DNA of 64,000 nt from Elizabethkingia miricola (lineage in GTDB: Bacteria > Bacteroidota > Bacteroidia > Flavobacteriales > Weeksellaceae): contig NZ_LSGQ01000033.1 in NCBI RefSeq assembly GCF_001675285.1, positions 101,647 to 165,646 on the forward strand. Direction: 5' to 3'. Below the pieces are notes generated by a model, which saw only the letters and a program-made list of their open reading frames with translations, was not told the origin of the DNA and did no database searches. The translations under genes were made by a program, and so were the position numbers. The number at the start of each line of letters is the position of its first letter. Position 1 is the stretch's first letter. Positions 28,193 through 39,215 of this stretch are shown piece after piece.

Positions 28193-29068
28193 TTATTTGT
28201 TTAAAACTTTTGCTACAGTAGCACCGATATCAGCAGGAGAAGCTACAACGTTGATTCCGCATTCTGCCATAATCTTCATTTTAGCCTGAGCCGTATCATC
28301 ATCACCACCTACGATAGCACCTGCGTGCCCCATTGTTCTTCCTTTAGGAGCTGTCTGACCTGCGATGAAACCTACAACTGGTTTAGTAGAACCAGAAGCT
28401 TTGTACCATTTAGCAGCATCACCTTCTAGCTGACCACCGATCTCACCGATCATAACTACAGCTTCAGTTTCTGGGTCATTGATGAATAATTCTAAAGCTT
28501 CTTTAGTAGTAGTACCAATGATTGGGTCACCACCAATACCGATAGCTGTAGAAACTCCGAATCCAGCTCTTACAACCTGATCAGCTGCTTCATATGTTAA
28601 AGTACCTGACTTAGATACGATACCTACTTTACCTTTCTTGAAAACGAAACCTGGCATAATACCAATTTTAGCCTCGTCAGAAGTAATGATACCAGGACAG
28701 TTTGGACCGATTAAACGGCAATCTTTATCCTGAATATAGTCCTTAACTTTTACCATGTCAGCTACAGGAATACCTTCAGTAATACAAACGATTACTTTGA
28801 TACCTGCATCAGCAGCTTCCATTACTGCATCAGCAGCAAATGCCGGTGGTACGAAGATAATACTTACGTTAGCTCCTGCTTTTTCTACAGCTTCTGCAAC
28901 AGTGTTGAATACAGGCTTTCCTAAGTGCTCAGAACCACCTTTTCCTGGAGTTACACCACCTACTACATTTGTTCCGTATTCTATCATTTGACCTGCATGG
29001 AAAGTACCTTCATTACCGGTAAATCCTTGTACGATTACTTTCGAATCTTTGTTTACTAATACTGACAT
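28193..29068 (-). CDS. sucD: Succinyl-CoA synthetase, alpha subunit
   Basis: This 291-residue protein has a CoA-binding Rossmann domain ([18 protein letters not shown]) and a ligase domain with the phosphorylated histidine in [13 protein letters not shown]. It makes ATP or GTP from succinyl-CoA in the TCA cycle together with SucC, which is not adjacent here. It is the last gene of the lipid A/EF-P operon, an arrangement also seen in other flavobacteria. Confidence 0.96.
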   Translation of the reverse strand: MSVLVNKDSKVIVQGFTGNEGTFHAGQMIEYGTNVVGGVTPGKGGSEHLGKPVFNTVAEAVEKAGANVSIIFVPPAFAADAVMEAADAGIKVIVCITEGIPVADMVKVKDYIQDKDCRLIGPNCPGIITSDEAKIGIMPGFVFKKGKVGIVSKSGTLTYEAADQVVRAGFGVSTAIGIGGDPIIGTTTKEALELFINDPETEAVVMIGEIGGQLEGDAAKWYKASGSTKPVVGFIAGQTAPKGRTMGHAGAIVGGDDDTAQAKMKIMAECGINVVASPADIGATVAKVLNK

Positions 29069-29118
29069 TGTTGATTTTTTGTAAAATTAATATTTTTTAT
29101 TAGATTTTTGAAATTTAA

Positions 29119-30018
29119 TTAAAGCCTGCTCAGCTTCACCGCTTTTTTATAGAACTCTTTTGCAGGCTCAGCAGGGGCACCGAAATATGTACCGGTTTTC
29201 AGGTCTTTAGAAACACCTGAAGTTGCCAGAACAACTGTTTTATCTTCAATAGTTACAGAAGATGCAACACCTACCTGTCCCCATAATGTAACCTCGTTCC
29301 CTATATTACAACATCCGGCAATACCTACCTGTGATGCAATAAGACAACGTTCACCAATAATAGTATCGTGTCCTATCTGTACCTGATTATCTATTTTAGT
29401 AGATTTTCTGATTAGTGTAACATCAGTAACACCTCTGTCTAAAGTACAGTTAACACCAATCTCTACATCGTCCTCCAAAACAACATGTCCAACGGATTGA
29501 AGTTTTTCGAAACCATTAGCTGTTTTACGGTAATAAAAAGCATCACCTCCCAAAACAGTTCCGGACTGGATAATCACATTATTACCAATAACTGTTCTGT
29601 CACCAATAACCACATTGGGATGGATCATACAGTTATCCCCTATTTTCACATCATTTCCGATTACTACAGAAGAGTGAATAATAGTAGCATCTCCAACTTC
29701 AAGATTATGTCTTTCTTCTTTGAAGTCCTGAGTTCTGGTAAAGTGAGTATTGATTAAGTTGAAATCGCGGAACGGATCCTCAGAAATAAGAAGTGCTTTT
29801 CCTTCCGGGCATTCTACTTCCTGATCTATAAGAACAATAGTAGCAGCTGAATTTAAAGCTTTGTCATAATATTTTGGATGATTGACAAAGACAATATCTC
29901 CGGCTGTAACACGATGTATTTCATTAGTGCCTAAAACCTGAAATTCAGCATCACCAACATAGCGTGCCCCGATAAGATCGGCAATTGTTTTCAGATTCTG
30001 AGCTTTTTTAAATTTCAT
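29119..30018 (-). CDS. LpxD-like UDP-acylglucosamine N-acyltransferase, second copy
   Basis: This 299-residue protein has an LpxD-type N-terminal uridine-binding domain and then a left-handed beta helix of hexapeptide repeats (VVIGNDVKIGDN, VVIGDRTVIGNN). The histidine-containing IDNQVQIGHDTIIG segment matches the catalytic region. It is shorter than the LpxD at 32973. It may act in outer-membrane glycolipid acylation with a different acyl chain; its substrate is unproven. It is separated from efp by 168 bp containing an inverted repeat. Confidence 0.82.
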   Translation of the reverse strand: MKFKKAQNLKTIADLIGARYVGDAEFQVLGTNEIHRVTAGDIVFVNHPKYYDKALNSAATIVLIDQEVECPEGKALLISEDPFRDFNLINTHFTRTQDFKEERHNLEVGDATIIHSSVVIGNDVKIGDNCMIHPNVVIGDRTVIGNNVIIQSGTVLGGDAFYYRKTANGFEKLQSVGHVVLEDDVEIGVNCTLDRGVTDVTLIRKSTKIDNQVQIGHDTIIGERCLIASQVGIAGCCNIGNEVTLWGQVGVASSVTIEDKTVVLATSGVSKDLKTGTYFGAPAEPAKEFYKKAVKLSRL

Positions 30019-30052
30019 CCGTTTATCTTTTATTTTTTGTTGCCGGACGGAA

Positions 30053-30102
30053 CGGAACTTATAATGATATTACCTGTTTGGAAAAACTCATTATAAGTTT
30101 CG
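30053..30102 (-). repeat. Inverted repeat in the efp/lpxD2 spacer
   Basis: CGGAACTTATAATGA (30053-30067) and TCATTATAAGTTTCG (30088-30102) pair at 14 of 15 positions around a 20-base loop, 35 bp before the second lpxD. A further imperfect stem lies between it and the efp stop. It may serve as an mRNA processing or attenuation hairpin. Confidence 0.5.
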
Positions 30103-30186
30103 TTTCATTCGTATATTTTTTTTAAGATCTGATAAGATGCAGTTGTTCAATTGTAATCAACAGCTACATTCTATCAAAGTGCCATC

Positions 30187-30750
30187 TTATTTAATTCTTT
30201 CGATGTAGCTACCGTCTTCAGTATTGATTCTGATTTTTTCTCCCGGTTCGATAAATAAAGGAACCAGTACTCTTGCACCTGTCTCAACGATTGCATTTTT
30301 CAATGCGTTAGTCGCTGTATTTCCTTTTACACCTGGATCAGCTTCAATAACTTCTAAAGTTACAGTTGGTGGAATTTCCGCTGATAACGGAGACTCATCT
30401 GCTTCTTTTAAAACGATTGTAACCTCCTCACCTGCTTTCATAAACTGCGCATTTTCAATCATTTCTTTGTTGATATAGATCTGAGAGAAGTCATCATTGT
30501 TCATGAAATGGAAGCCATTTTCATCGTCATAAAGGTACTGAAATTTTCTGGTAATTACTTTAACCTCTTCGATCTTGTGTCCTGCAGAAAATGTATTATC
30601 TAACACTTTTCCGTTGGTTACACTTTTCAGCTTTGTTCTTACGAAAGCAGGACCTTTTCCTGGCTTTACGTGAAGGAATTCAATTACCTTATAGATATCA
30701 TTGCTAAATTCAATACAAAGACCTTTTTTAATGTCTGAAGTTGTTGCCAT
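30187..30750 (-). CDS. efp: Elongation factor P
   Basis: This 187-residue, three-domain protein rescues ribosomes stalled at polyproline. Domain I carries the modification-loop lysine region (HVKPGKGPAFVRTKLKS), with Lys at the tip, and the C-terminal signature is present (IVETGARVLVPLFIEPGEKI). Normal length. Confidence 0.97.
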   Translation of the reverse strand: MATTSDIKKGLCIEFSNDIYKVIEFLHVKPGKGPAFVRTKLKSVTNGKVLDNTFSAGHKIEEVKVITRKFQYLYDDENGFHFMNNDDFSQIYINKEMIENAQFMKAGEEVTIVLKEADESPLSAEIPPTVTLEVIEADPGVKGNTATNALKNAIVETGARVLVPLFIEPGEKIRINTEDGSYIERIK

Positions 30751-30783
30751 TGAGTATTTTTATATTTTTTTTGTTTCTTTATT

Positions 30784-31578
30784 CTAATCTTTTGAAGAAT
30801 TACCGTATCCTTTTACAATACCTCTTGGTGAGTTCTGGATAAAAGTAATAATCTCATCTCTCTCCGCAGTAGAAAGAAGCTCTTTTTCAATATATTCTAT
30901 TGCCTGAGTAGCGTTTTTCTTCATTTGGAAAATAGCGCGGTAGATAGACTGGATTTCGTAGATTTTCTCGTTAGTAAAACCTCTTCTTCTTAAACCGATA
31001 GAGTTAATACCAGCATATGAAATAGGCTCTCTAGCCACTTTTATATAAGGCGGGATATCTTTTCTTACCAAAGTACCTCCGGAAACCATTACATGTTTTC
31101 CGATTCTGGAGAACTGATGTACCGCACTAAGTCCGCCGATAAAAGCATAATCATCGATTTCTACGTGACCGGCAATACCACTTCCGTATACTAATACTAC
31201 ATGATCTCCAATGATACAGTCATGTGCGATATGTACATTAGCCATAATAAGACAGTTGCTACCAAGCTTGGTATATCCTAGTGCTTTTGTTCCTTTGTTA
31301 ACCGTTACATTTTCTCTGATAGTGGTATTATCTCCGATAATTACCTGTGTATCTTCACCTTCATATTTAAGATCCTGAGGAGCAGCAGCTATTACAGTTC
31401 CGGGGTAAATTTTACAATTATTCCCGATACGTGCTCCGTCCATAATGGTTACATTTGGTCCGATCCACGTTCCTGATCCGATTTCCACATCTCCTGCGAT
31501 GGTTGTGAAAGGTTCTACAATAACCTGACTTCCTATTTTTGCTCTTTTATCTACAGCGGCTAATTGATGTATCATCAC
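30784..31578 (-). CDS. lpxA: UDP-N-acetylglucosamine acyltransferase
   Basis: This 264-residue left-handed beta-helix enzyme performs the first step of lipid A synthesis, adding a hydroxyacyl chain to UDP-GlcNAc. The catalytic histidine segment NVHIAHDCIIGDH and the C-terminal helical domain (INSIGLRRRGFTNEKI) are present. Cytoplasmic trimer. Four bp separate it from lpxC/fabZ. Confidence 0.95.
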   Translation of the reverse strand: MMIHQLAAVDKRAKIGSQVIVEPFTTIAGDVEIGSGTWIGPNVTIMDGARIGNNCKIYPGTVIAAAPQDLKYEGEDTQVIIGDNTTIRENVTVNKGTKALGYTKLGSNCLIMANVHIAHDCIIGDHVVLVYGSGIAGHVEIDDYAFIGGLSAVHQFSRIGKHVMVSGGTLVRKDIPPYIKVAREPISYAGINSIGLRRRGFTNEKIYEIQSIYRAIFQMKKNATQAIEYIEKELLSTAERDEIITFIQNSPRGIVKGYGNSSKD

Positions 31579-31582
31579 TTAC

Positions 31583-32980
31583 TTATTCGGTTTTATTTTT
31601 TGCTACCTGTGCCATTAGTTCTGCTTCAATAGCTACAGTATCTCCTACATAGCCATATCCCTGCATATGAACAATTCCTCTTCTGATAGGTTCCATTAAT
31701 TCAATCTTGAAAATAACGGTATCTCCCGGAACAATTTTTCTTTTGAACTTTACATTATCCATTTTGATGAAATATGTAGAGTAATTTTCCGGATCTGGTA
31801 CGTTAGCCAATACTAAAATACCTCCTACCTGTGCTAAAGCTTCTACCTGTAATACACCCGGCATTACTGGTTCTTTAGGAAAATGTCCTACAAAGAAAGG
31901 TTCGTTCATGGTAACATTTTTCAACCCTACCACGTGGCTGTCAGATAATTCTAAGATTTTATCTACTAATAAGAATGGCGGACGGTGAGGAAGAAGTCTC
32001 ATAATCCCGTTTATATCATAAACAGGATCTGCCTTCAAATCAAAATCCGGCACATTTTTCTTTTTCTGCAATTTATATTGTCTGTTTAATTTTTTAGCAA
32101 ATTGTGTATTTACAAAGTGCCCTGGTTTGTTAGCGATAACTTTACCTTTTATTTTAACACCTACTAAAGCAAGGTCACCAATAACATCTAGCAATTTGTG
32201 ACGTGCGGCTTCGTTTGGATATTTAAGAGTAACATTATCTAATATACCGTTTGGTCTGATAGAAACATCTTCCTTACCAAAAGCAAATTTTAATTTTTCT
32301 ATAGTTTCAGGTGTCAATTCTTTATCAACATATACAATAGCATTGCTGATATCTCCACCTTTAATTAATCCGTGATCTAAAAGCATTTCCAATTCGTGTA
32401 AGAAACTGAATGTTCTTGCGCTGGAAATTTCATCTTTAAATTCAGAAATATGTTTCAGACTTGCATTCTGAGTTCCCAAAACTTTAGTCCCGAAGTCTAC
32501 CATACAGGTAATTTCGTAGTTGTCTGCAGGGATTATTGTAATCTCTGAACCTGAAGCCGGGTCTACATAATTCAATACCTCTTTAATAACAAGGTAATCT
32601 CTCTGTAGTTCCTGTTCTTCTACGCCAACAGATTCAATGGCTTCGATAAAATATTTGGATGACCCATCTAAAATAGGAGGTTCTGAACTATCCAGTTCGA
32701 TAATAACATTATCAAGATCCATACCTACCAATGCCGCTAAAACGTGCTCTGAAGTATGAATACTTACTCCTTTCTTTTCAAGGGAAGTACCTCTTTCTGT
32801 ACTGGTAACATAGTTAACATCTGCTTCTACTGTAGGGTGTCCTTCCAGATCAGTACGTACAAACACAAAACCTGTATTTTCTTTTGCAGGTTTCAGTGTC
32901 ATGATTACATTCTTACCAGTATGAAGCCCAATTCCTGAAAGGGTTACTTCTTCTTTTAAAGTCTTTTGCTTATCACTCAT
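31583..32980 (-). CDS. Bifunctional LpxC deacetylase / FabZ dehydratase
   Basis: This 465-residue fusion is standard in Bacteroidetes. Residues 1-310 are LpxC, the Zn2+ deacetylase that commits lipid A synthesis, with zinc ligands in [21 protein letters not shown] and the KPGHFVNTQ motif. Residues 325-465 are FabZ, the 3-hydroxyacyl-ACP dehydratase, with [12 protein letters not shown] and [20 protein letters not shown]. The fusion ties hydroxyacyl-ACP use to fatty-acid elongation. It overlaps lpxD by 8 bp. Confidence 0.96.
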   Translation of the reverse strand: MSDKQKTLKEEVTLSGIGLHTGKNVIMTLKPAKENTGFVFVRTDLEGHPTVEADVNYVTSTERGTSLEKKGVSIHTSEHVLAALVGMDLDNVIIELDSSEPPILDGSSKYFIEAIESVGVEEQELQRDYLVIKEVLNYVDPASGSEITIIPADNYEITCMVDFGTKVLGTQNASLKHISEFKDEISSARTFSFLHELEMLLDHGLIKGGDISNAIVYVDKELTPETIEKLKFAFGKEDVSIRPNGILDNVTLKYPNEAARHKLLDVIGDLALVGVKIKGKVIANKPGHFVNTQFAKKLNRQYKLQKKKNVPDFDLKADPVYDINGIMRLLPHRPPFLLVDKILELSDSHVVGLKNVTMNEPFFVGHFPKEPVMPGVLQVEALAQVGGILVLANVPDPENYSTYFIKMDNVKFKRKIVPGDTVIFKIELMEPIRRGIVHMQGYGYVGDTVAIEAELMAQVAKNKTE

Positions 32981-34019
32981 TAGTGCTATCTTTTGAGTTT
33001 ATGTTTTCTAAATTATTAATTCTTTGTACGATATCCGGGAAATTACGGAAATGAACATAACTTCTTCTGAAGTCAGTTGCTGAAATTGCAGGTGATCCGT
33101 AAAGTACCTCGTGATCGCTAACGCTGCTGTTAACTCCACTTTGCGCCTGGATTTTCACCTGGTTCCCGATATTAATATGCCCTACAATCCCTGTCTGGCC
33201 ACCAATCATGTTCCAGTGTCCGATAGTTGTTGAGCCTGCAATTCCTGCCTGAGCCGCAATTACATTGTTCTCCCCTAATTTTACGTTATGGGCAATCTGA
33301 ATAAGGTTATCCAGTTTAGTTCCTTTACCTATAATTGTTGAACCAATCGTAGCTCTGTCTATAGTACAGCCAGCGCCTATTTCTACATTGTCTTCAATAA
33401 TTACATTTCCTAATTGTGGAATCTTCTTGAATCCATCTGCTGTAGGTTGGAAACCGAATCCGTCTCCACCGATTACAGTATTGGAATGGATCACACAATT
33501 GTCCCCTATTACACAGTCATCGTAAATTCTGGCACCACTATCAATCTGACAGTTTTTACCAATTTTCACATTTTTACCAATGTAAACTTGCGGATAGATT
33601 TGTGAACCTTCACCAATAACAGATTTATGAGAAATATAGGTAAATGCTCCGATATAGACGTCATCCATTATTTTAGCAGATTCACTGACAAAAGCAGGTT
33701 GCTCTATCCCTGTCTTTTTTGACTGTAAATCCTGATACAGATTCATCAATACCTGAAAAGCTAAATATCCATCTTCCACAGCAATCAGGGCAGACGGATA
33801 TTTTTTATCTTTATCTATTAGATTTTCCGAAATAATAACGACCGAGGCCTCAGTATTATCCATCAGGGGTAAATACTTAGCATTCGCAAGGAAAGAAAGA
33901 TTACCTTTCCTACCCTCCTCGATCTGAGAAAATCCGGACACTTTTGTCTCAGGATCCCCTATAACTTTACCTTTAACTAGGTTTGCAATTTGCTCTGCAG
34001 TAAATTCCATAGTTTGCAA
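32973..34019 (-). CDS. lpxD: UDP-3-O-acylglucosamine N-acyltransferase
   Basis: This 348-residue protein has the LpxD N-terminal domain ([19 protein letters not shown]) and a beta helix of hexapeptide repeats with the catalytic histidine in [14 protein letters not shown], plus a C-terminal helix ([17 protein letters not shown]). It is the third lipid A enzyme and the canonical copy of the two in this operon. It lies 23 bp after the HD-domain gene. Confidence 0.95.
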   Translation of the reverse strand: MQTMEFTAEQIANLVKGKVIGDPETKVSGFSQIEEGRKGNLSFLANAKYLPLMDNTEASVVIISENLIDKDKKYPSALIAVEDGYLAFQVLMNLYQDLQSKKTGIEQPAFVSESAKIMDDVYIGAFTYISHKSVIGEGSQIYPQVYIGKNVKIGKNCQIDSGARIYDDCVIGDNCVIHSNTVIGGDGFGFQPTADGFKKIPQLGNVIIEDNVEIGAGCTIDRATIGSTIIGKGTKLDNLIQIAHNVKLGENNVIAAQAGIAGSTTIGHWNMIGGQTGIVGHINIGNQVKIQAQSGVNSSVSDHEVLYGSPAISATDFRRSYVHFRNFPDIVQRINNLENINSKDSTNE

Positions 34020-34042
34020 AGATACTAAAAAAGTGAATAATT

Positions 34043-35284
34043 TTATCTTTTCAGATCCTGAATTACAACAGGTAAAACTTCTCTTGGAAAAGATAAGATA
34101 TATTTAGTGCTGGACGTCTTTAAATGCTGGGTTAATATCTGATTTTCGGACTTATCTAAAGCAAAAACATCTTCGGATTTACTTTTCAGAAAAATAGGTT
34201 GCTTGTTCGTATCATATGGCAGCAAAGTTCTTTCGATTTGATCCACCAGCCATTCTGCATTGTCTATCCCGTAGAACTCATTGGTCTTTTGGATAATTTT
34301 GTCCACAGTTTCTTTGTTAAATGCTTTTTCCGAAATAATATTTTTAGGAAAATGTCTTTGAGTAATGGATTTACATAAATGGCTCAATACAAGATCCGAA
34401 TGGTTCTGCCAGTTTTTAAGCCCAAACATAATGTCTGAATCGTCCATCTCGGTAAAGCGTCTGAGATCCTCCTCAGTCATTTTATCAAATTTATTTTTCT
34501 TCAGGAAATAGCTCAGATTTTCTGTAGCAATAAGATCCTCACCCTGTGCAGCCAATTCTTTTGCTCTTTTCAGTACTTTTATAAGTAAGTGCTCTGCAAC
34601 TGCAGATGTCTTATGGAAATAAACCTGCCAGTACATAAACATTCTGGCTGTTAAGAAATTCTCTATAGAATAAATCCCTTTTGCGTCAATAACCAGTTCA
34701 TCCTGATGTACATTCATCATAGAGATAATCCTCTGGGTATTTACATTACCTTCTGTAACACCTGTATAAAAACTATCCCGTTTCAGATAATCCAGACGAT
34801 CCACATCCAGTTGAGAAGAAACTAATTGATTGAAAAATTTACGATGGTATTTTCCCTGAAACATCTGTATTGCCAAATCAAGCTGGCCATTAAAATGCTC
34901 ATTAAGCTTTTCCATTAAAAGAATAGATAAACGCTCGTGGTGGCAATCATTCATCAGTACAGATTCCAATGCGTGAGAATAAGGGCCGTGCCCTACATCA
35001 TGCAAAAGTATAGCCAGTAAAGCTGCTTTTTCTTCTTCCTGAGAGATCTCTGTCCCTTTCATCTTCAAGGTTTCCAGAGCTGTAAACATCACATGTGTTG
35101 CTCCCAGTGCATGGTGAAACCTGGTATGCATAGCACCCGGATAAACCAAAGAAAGTAATCCCGTCTGTGAAATTCTGCGTAACCTCTGAAAATACGGATG
35201 TTCAATAACATCAAAAAGTATTTCGTAAGGGATTTTTATAAATCCGTGTACCGGATCATTAACGATTTTCAGTTTATTAACCAT
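34043..35284 (-). CDS. HD-domain phosphohydrolase (dNTPase/SAMHD1-like)
   Basis: This 413-residue protein has the metal-binding HD set: HHALGATHV, then [15 protein letters not shown] and a later Asp in [12 protein letters not shown]. Such proteins hydrolyse dNTPs or related phosphoesters; the exact substrate is not evident. It is the first gene of the lpxD-lpxC/fabZ-lpxA operon, an arrangement conserved in flavobacteria. No membrane segment. Confidence 0.9.
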   Translation of the reverse strand: MVNKLKIVNDPVHGFIKIPYEILFDVIEHPYFQRLRRISQTGLLSLVYPGAMHTRFHHALGATHVMFTALETLKMKGTEISQEEEKAALLAILLHDVGHGPYSHALESVLMNDCHHERLSILLMEKLNEHFNGQLDLAIQMFQGKYHRKFFNQLVSSQLDVDRLDYLKRDSFYTGVTEGNVNTQRIISMMNVHQDELVIDAKGIYSIENFLTARMFMYWQVYFHKTSAVAEHLLIKVLKRAKELAAQGEDLIATENLSYFLKKNKFDKMTEEDLRRFTEMDDSDIMFGLKNWQNHSDLVLSHLCKSITQRHFPKNIISEKAFNKETVDKIIQKTNEFYGIDNAEWLVDQIERTLLPYDTNKQPIFLKSKSEDVFALDKSENQILTQHLKTSSTKYILSFPREVLPVVIQDLKR

Positions 35285-35422
35285 TCAGAAATTTTTAGCA
35301 TCAAAAAGCTATACAAATGTAGTCAATTCCATACAGAGTTAACGGTTTTTAACGCAATCAATTGTCATTTTAGCTATTAATTAAGAACTTTTGGTCGTAT
35401 TTTTGAAGAGCATAAAAAAGTT

Positions 35423-35866
35423 ATGATGATTGAGACATTACAAATACTTTTCAAAAGAGATCTTCTGAAGCTGAAAACTGAGATCGAATCTTATCAGTCA
35501 GAAGAAAATATCTGGAAAATATCAAAGCATATCAGCAACTCTGCGGGTAATTTGTGTCTGCACCTTATAGGAAACCTCAACCATTTTATCGGCGCCATTA
35601 CTGGTAAAACAGGTTATATAAGAAACAGAGAGGCTGAATTTTCTCTGAAGAATGTCCCAAGAACTCAACTAACAGAAATGATAGACAATACCATTCTGGT
35701 AATAGAGAGTACGCTGAACAACCTTAATGAAGATGATCTGAAAAAAGAATATCCACTTGTTGTTTTCGAAGATAAAATGAGTACCGAGTTTTTCTTTACT
35801 CATCTTACAGCACACCTCGGCTACCACCTTGGGCAGATTAACTATCACAGAAGATTATTAGAATAA
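35423..35866 (+). CDS. DinB-like DUF1572 family protein
   Basis: This 147-residue four-helix protein has the three-histidine metal site expected of DinB-like proteins: HLIGNLNHFIGA in the first half and HLTAHLGYHLGQINYHR at the end. Biochemical role unknown; relatives include metal-dependent thiol transferases. Its short gap to porX (20 bp) suggests co-transcription. Confidence 0.85.
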   Translation: MMIETLQILFKRDLLKLKTEIESYQSEENIWKISKHISNSAGNLCLHLIGNLNHFIGAITGKTGYIRNREAEFSLKNVPRTQLTEMIDNTILVIESTLNNLNEDDLKKEYPLVVFEDKMSTEFFFTHLTAHLGYHLGQINYHRRLLE

Positions 35867-35886
35867 AAAAGAAATAAAAAGAAATT

Positions 35887-37431
35887 ATGTCAGGAAAGAT
35901 ATTATGGGTAGATGATGAAATCGATTTACTAAAACCTCATATGGTATTTCTGGAGGCTAAAGGCTATGCGCTGACTCCGGTAAATAATGTAAATGAGGCG
36001 CTGGAAATTCTGGAAAAAGAAAAATATCAGCTGGTACTTATCGATGAGAATATGCCGGGAATTTCAGGATTGGAAGCAATCCCGATGATTAAAAATATAG
36101 ACTCCACTATCAAAATTGTAATGGTTACCAAAAGCGAGGAAGAGCACCTGATGGAGCAGGCTATTGGTTCTCAGATTTCGGACTATATCCTAAAACCGGT
36201 AAATCCCAATCAGATTTTGCTGTCATTAAAAAAGAATCTTCAGAGCGAAGATCTTGTGGAACAAAAGACCATATTGGAATACCAGCAGGAATTCAGAAAT
36301 CTTAGTATGGAGCTTTCTTACCTGAACAGCTTTCAGGATTGGGCGGAATATTATAAGAAAATTCTGAACTGGGAGATAAAATTCGATAAAGTCCTGAACA
36401 ATGAATTTTCAGACCTTTTACTTAGTCAAAAGGAGGAAGCAAATATTCAATTCGCTAAATTTATTGAGAACAACTATGCAGACTGGCTAAACTCTAACGA
36501 AAAGCCATTAATGTCGCATACTCTGTTTAAAGAAAAAGTAAAACCAGAGATAGAGAAGGACAAAGTACTTCTTCTGATGATAGATAACCTACGTTATGAC
36601 CAATGGAAAGTTATAGAGCCTTTGTTTACCCGTTTTTATAATAAGACATCGGAAGATTATTATTTCAGTATCCTACCGACTGCAACACAGTATGCAAGAA
36701 ATTCGTTCTTTGCGGGGCTGCTTCCTTCAGAAATAGAAAAAAGATTCCCTGAATACTGGTTCAATGATAATGAGGAAGGAAATAAAAATGAACATGAGAG
36801 AGACTTCCTGGAAGATCAGATGAAGCGTTTAGGATTATCCGGCAAACACCTGAAGTACCTAAAAATATTAAATGCTGACTTTGAGAGAAAAATCTACGAA
36901 GACTTTAATCAGCATAAAAACAATGACCTTTTAGTGATTGTTTACAACTTCATCGATATTCTTTCTCATGCTAAAACTGACAATGTTATCGTTGACCAGC
37001 TTATTCGTGATGATAAAACTTTCCGCTCGCTAACCGAGCATTGGTTCGAGAATTCTTCTCTGATGAAGATTATCCGACTTGCTGCGGAAAACAAGTTTAA
37101 ACTGGTAATTACAACAGATCATGGTACTATTTACGTAAAAAAACCAAGTAAAGTAATTGGTGACCGTGAGACATCCACCAACATCCGTTACAAAACCGGA
37201 AAAAGCTTAACATACGAGGACAAAGATGTATGGGCAATAGATTTCCCTGAGAAACTATTCTTGCCAAAAGGAAATCTTAGCTCCAAATATATTTTTGCCA
37301 AGAACAATACTTTCTTAGCATATCCTAAGAATTACAACCATTTTGTCAACTATTACAGGGATACCTATCAGCATGGTGGAATTTCTCTGGAAGAAGTAAT
37401 TATTCCGATTGCTATTTTGGAACCGAAATAA
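35887..37431 (+). CDS. porX: PorX-type response regulator with PglZ domain
   Basis: The 514-residue protein has an N-terminal receiver domain (phospho-Asp53 in LVLIDENMPG) and a PglZ/alkaline-phosphatase-like C-terminal domain (from about 210: DKVLLLMIDNLRYDQWK, the metal-binding TTDHGTIYV and the final YQHGGISLEEVIIPI). This combination is PorX, the regulator of the type IX secretion system, which pairs with the kinase PorY and has phosphodiesterase activity. It implies a functional T9SS elsewhere in the genome. Confidence 0.95.
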   Translation: MSGKILWVDDEIDLLKPHMVFLEAKGYALTPVNNVNEALEILEKEKYQLVLIDENMPGISGLEAIPMIKNIDSTIKIVMVTKSEEEHLMEQAIGSQISDYILKPVNPNQILLSLKKNLQSEDLVEQKTILEYQQEFRNLSMELSYLNSFQDWAEYYKKILNWEIKFDKVLNNEFSDLLLSQKEEANIQFAKFIENNYADWLNSNEKPLMSHTLFKEKVKPEIEKDKVLLLMIDNLRYDQWKVIEPLFTRFYNKTSEDYYFSILPTATQYARNSFFAGLLPSEIEKRFPEYWFNDNEEGNKNEHERDFLEDQMKRLGLSGKHLKYLKILNADFERKIYEDFNQHKNNDLLVIVYNFIDILSHAKTDNVIVDQLIRDDKTFRSLTEHWFENSSLMKIIRLAAENKFKLVITTDHGTIYVKKPSKVIGDRETSTNIRYKTGKSLTYEDKDVWAIDFPEKLFLPKGNLSSKYIFAKNNTFLAYPKNYNHFVNYYRDTYQHGGISLEEVIIPIAILEPK

Positions 37432-37497
37432 ACAAGACAAAATTTAAAATACCGAAACATACTGTAAACAAACGCCTTTACAGCCAAAATGATAAAA

Positions 37498-37526
37498 GCC
37501 GGGTAAATAATTTACCCGGCTTTTTT
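37498..37526 (+). terminator. Terminator of porX
   Basis: GCCGGGTAAA and TTTACCCGGC arms, then TTTTTTG. Confidence 0.88.
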
Positions 37527-37574
37527 GTTTTGTAACATTAAAAAATACAAATTTGCAGGATTAAAGAATAAAAA

Positions 37575-37985
37575 ATGCTGGAAATTGAAATTTCTTCCAT
37601 AGAACAATGGCAGGAAGTTGCTGAGAAAATCAAGCAACATCTGAAGCATAATATCCTGTTCCTGAAAGGTAATCTTGGAGCAGGAAAGACGACCTTTACA
37701 CAACAGCTTGTAAAATCTCTGGGAAGTAACGACGAAGTTACCTCACCCACTTATTCTATTGTAAATGAATATGAGAGTCCAAAAGGCAAAATTTTTCATT
37801 TTGACCTTTACAGGCTGCGCAACTTAGAAGAAGTATACGACATTGGCATCGAAGATTATTTGGACAATGCCTTCCTTAGTATTATTGAATGGCCTGAGAT
37901 ATTTCAGGATGAAATTTCTGATCTGCCACACCACGAAATGGAAATCACAAATTCTGATAACACAAGAACAATAAAATTTAAATAG
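37575..37985 (+). CDS. tsaE: tRNA threonylcarbamoyladenosine biosynthesis ATPase TsaE
   Basis: The 136-residue P-loop protein (GNLGAGKTTFTQ, then the TSPTYSIVNEYE and HFDLYRL segments) is the ATPase that drives the TsaB-TsaD complex making t6A37 on tRNAs. Normal length. It lies 39 bp before the alanine dehydrogenase gene. Confidence 0.95.
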   Translation: MLEIEISSIEQWQEVAEKIKQHLKHNILFLKGNLGAGKTTFTQQLVKSLGSNDEVTSPTYSIVNEYESPKGKIFHFDLYRLRNLEEVYDIGIEDYLDNAFLSIIEWPEIFQDEISDLPHHEMEITNSDNTRTIKFK

Positions 37986-38024
37986 TCCTATCTTTGTTAT
38001 AAGGATTGATATAAAAGTTAGAAA

Positions 38025-39215
38025 ATGGGTACAACAATTTTTACACCTTTCACAGAAAAAGAACTCATTCCCAAGGAAGAGAAATTAGAAATTGTACGAA
38101 AGGAAAAAAAGTTCAGCATCGGAATTCCGAAAGAAACATGTCTTGACGAAAAAAGACTTTGTCTTACTCCCGATGCAGTACAGGTATTAGTACAGGCCGG
38201 CCACCGCATTATTATGGAAAATGGTGCAGGAGAAGGTTCTTTTTTTACCGATTTGCAATACGCCGAGGCTGGTGCAGAAATGACAACAGACACTCAGGAA
38301 GTATTTAATCAGAATATTATTCTGAAAATCAATCCGCCAACACTGGAAGAGATAGAATTCCTTAAGCCTTGTTCTTATATTATCTCTGCATTACAGATTA
38401 ATCTGAGCTCCAAAGAATACTTCAAAAAATTATCCGAAAAGAAAATCAATGCAATTGCATTCGAATATATTATGGATGAGTACAAGCAGTATTCTCTTGT
38501 GCGTCTTATCGGAGAGATTGCCGGTACGGTTTCTATTCTTTACTCTTCCGAGCTTCTTGCACAAACCAATGGACAAATGCTTGGTGGGATCACTGGGGTA
38601 AGACCTACAGAGGTTGTAATTGTGGGTGCAGGAATTGTAGGTGAATATGCAACAAAAGCAGCTATTGGATTAGGTGCCAGCGTAAAAGTATTCGATAACT
38701 CTTTATCCAAACTAAGAAGACTGAATGTGATGGTAGACAGCAGAGTACCTACTTCTATTATCGATCCAAAAGAATTGAAAAAGAGCCTGAGACGTGCAGA
38801 TGTTGTAATCGGTGCATTACCTAGACTTAATATGTTCCCTATCGTTACCGAGGATATGGTAATGCATATGAAAAAGGGCAGCGTAATTATAGACGTTACT
38901 GTAGACAATGGTAAAAGTGTCGAAACATCAGAACTTACCACTCTTTCTAAACCTACCTTTATAAAGCACGGTGTTATCCATTGCGGATTGCCTAACCTTA
39001 CCTCCCGTATGTCCAGAACAACGACAAAAGCTATAAGTAATTTCTTCTTAAGCTACTTACTGGATTTTGATCAGGAAGGCGGTTTCGAAAATGTTCTGGT
39101 AAAAAATAGTGAAATGAAGCAGAGCCTTTATATGTACAAAGGCAGACTTACGAAGCAGGCTATTGCAAACAAATTCGGAATGCAGTACCACGATATCAAC
39201 CTTTTAATTTTCTAA
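38025..39215 (+). CDS. ald: Alanine dehydrogenase
   Basis: This 396-residue protein has the AlaDH/PNT N-terminal substrate domain (IGIPKETCLDEKRLCLTPDAV, with the Arg and Lys ligands) and a Rossmann NAD domain (GGITGVRPTEVVIVGAGIVG). The DVTVDNG motif and the C-terminal HCGLPNL segment fit. It interconverts L-alanine with pyruvate and ammonia. The N-terminus is about 25 residues longer than Bacillus Ald, as is usual in Bacteroidetes. Confidence 0.9.
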   Translation: MGTTIFTPFTEKELIPKEEKLEIVRKEKKFSIGIPKETCLDEKRLCLTPDAVQVLVQAGHRIIMENGAGEGSFFTDLQYAEAGAEMTTDTQEVFNQNIILKINPPTLEEIEFLKPCSYIISALQINLSSKEYFKKLSEKKINAIAFEYIMDEYKQYSLVRLIGEIAGTVSILYSSELLAQTNGQMLGGITGVRPTEVVIVGAGIVGEYATKAAIGLGASVKVFDNSLSKLRRLNVMVDSRVPTSIIDPKELKKSLRRADVVIGALPRLNMFPIVTEDMVMHMKKGSVIIDVTVDNGKSVETSELTTLSKPTFIKHGVIHCGLPNLTSRMSRTTTKAISNFFLSYLLDFDQEGGFENVLVKNSEMKQSLYMYKGRLTKQAIANKFGMQYHDINLLIF

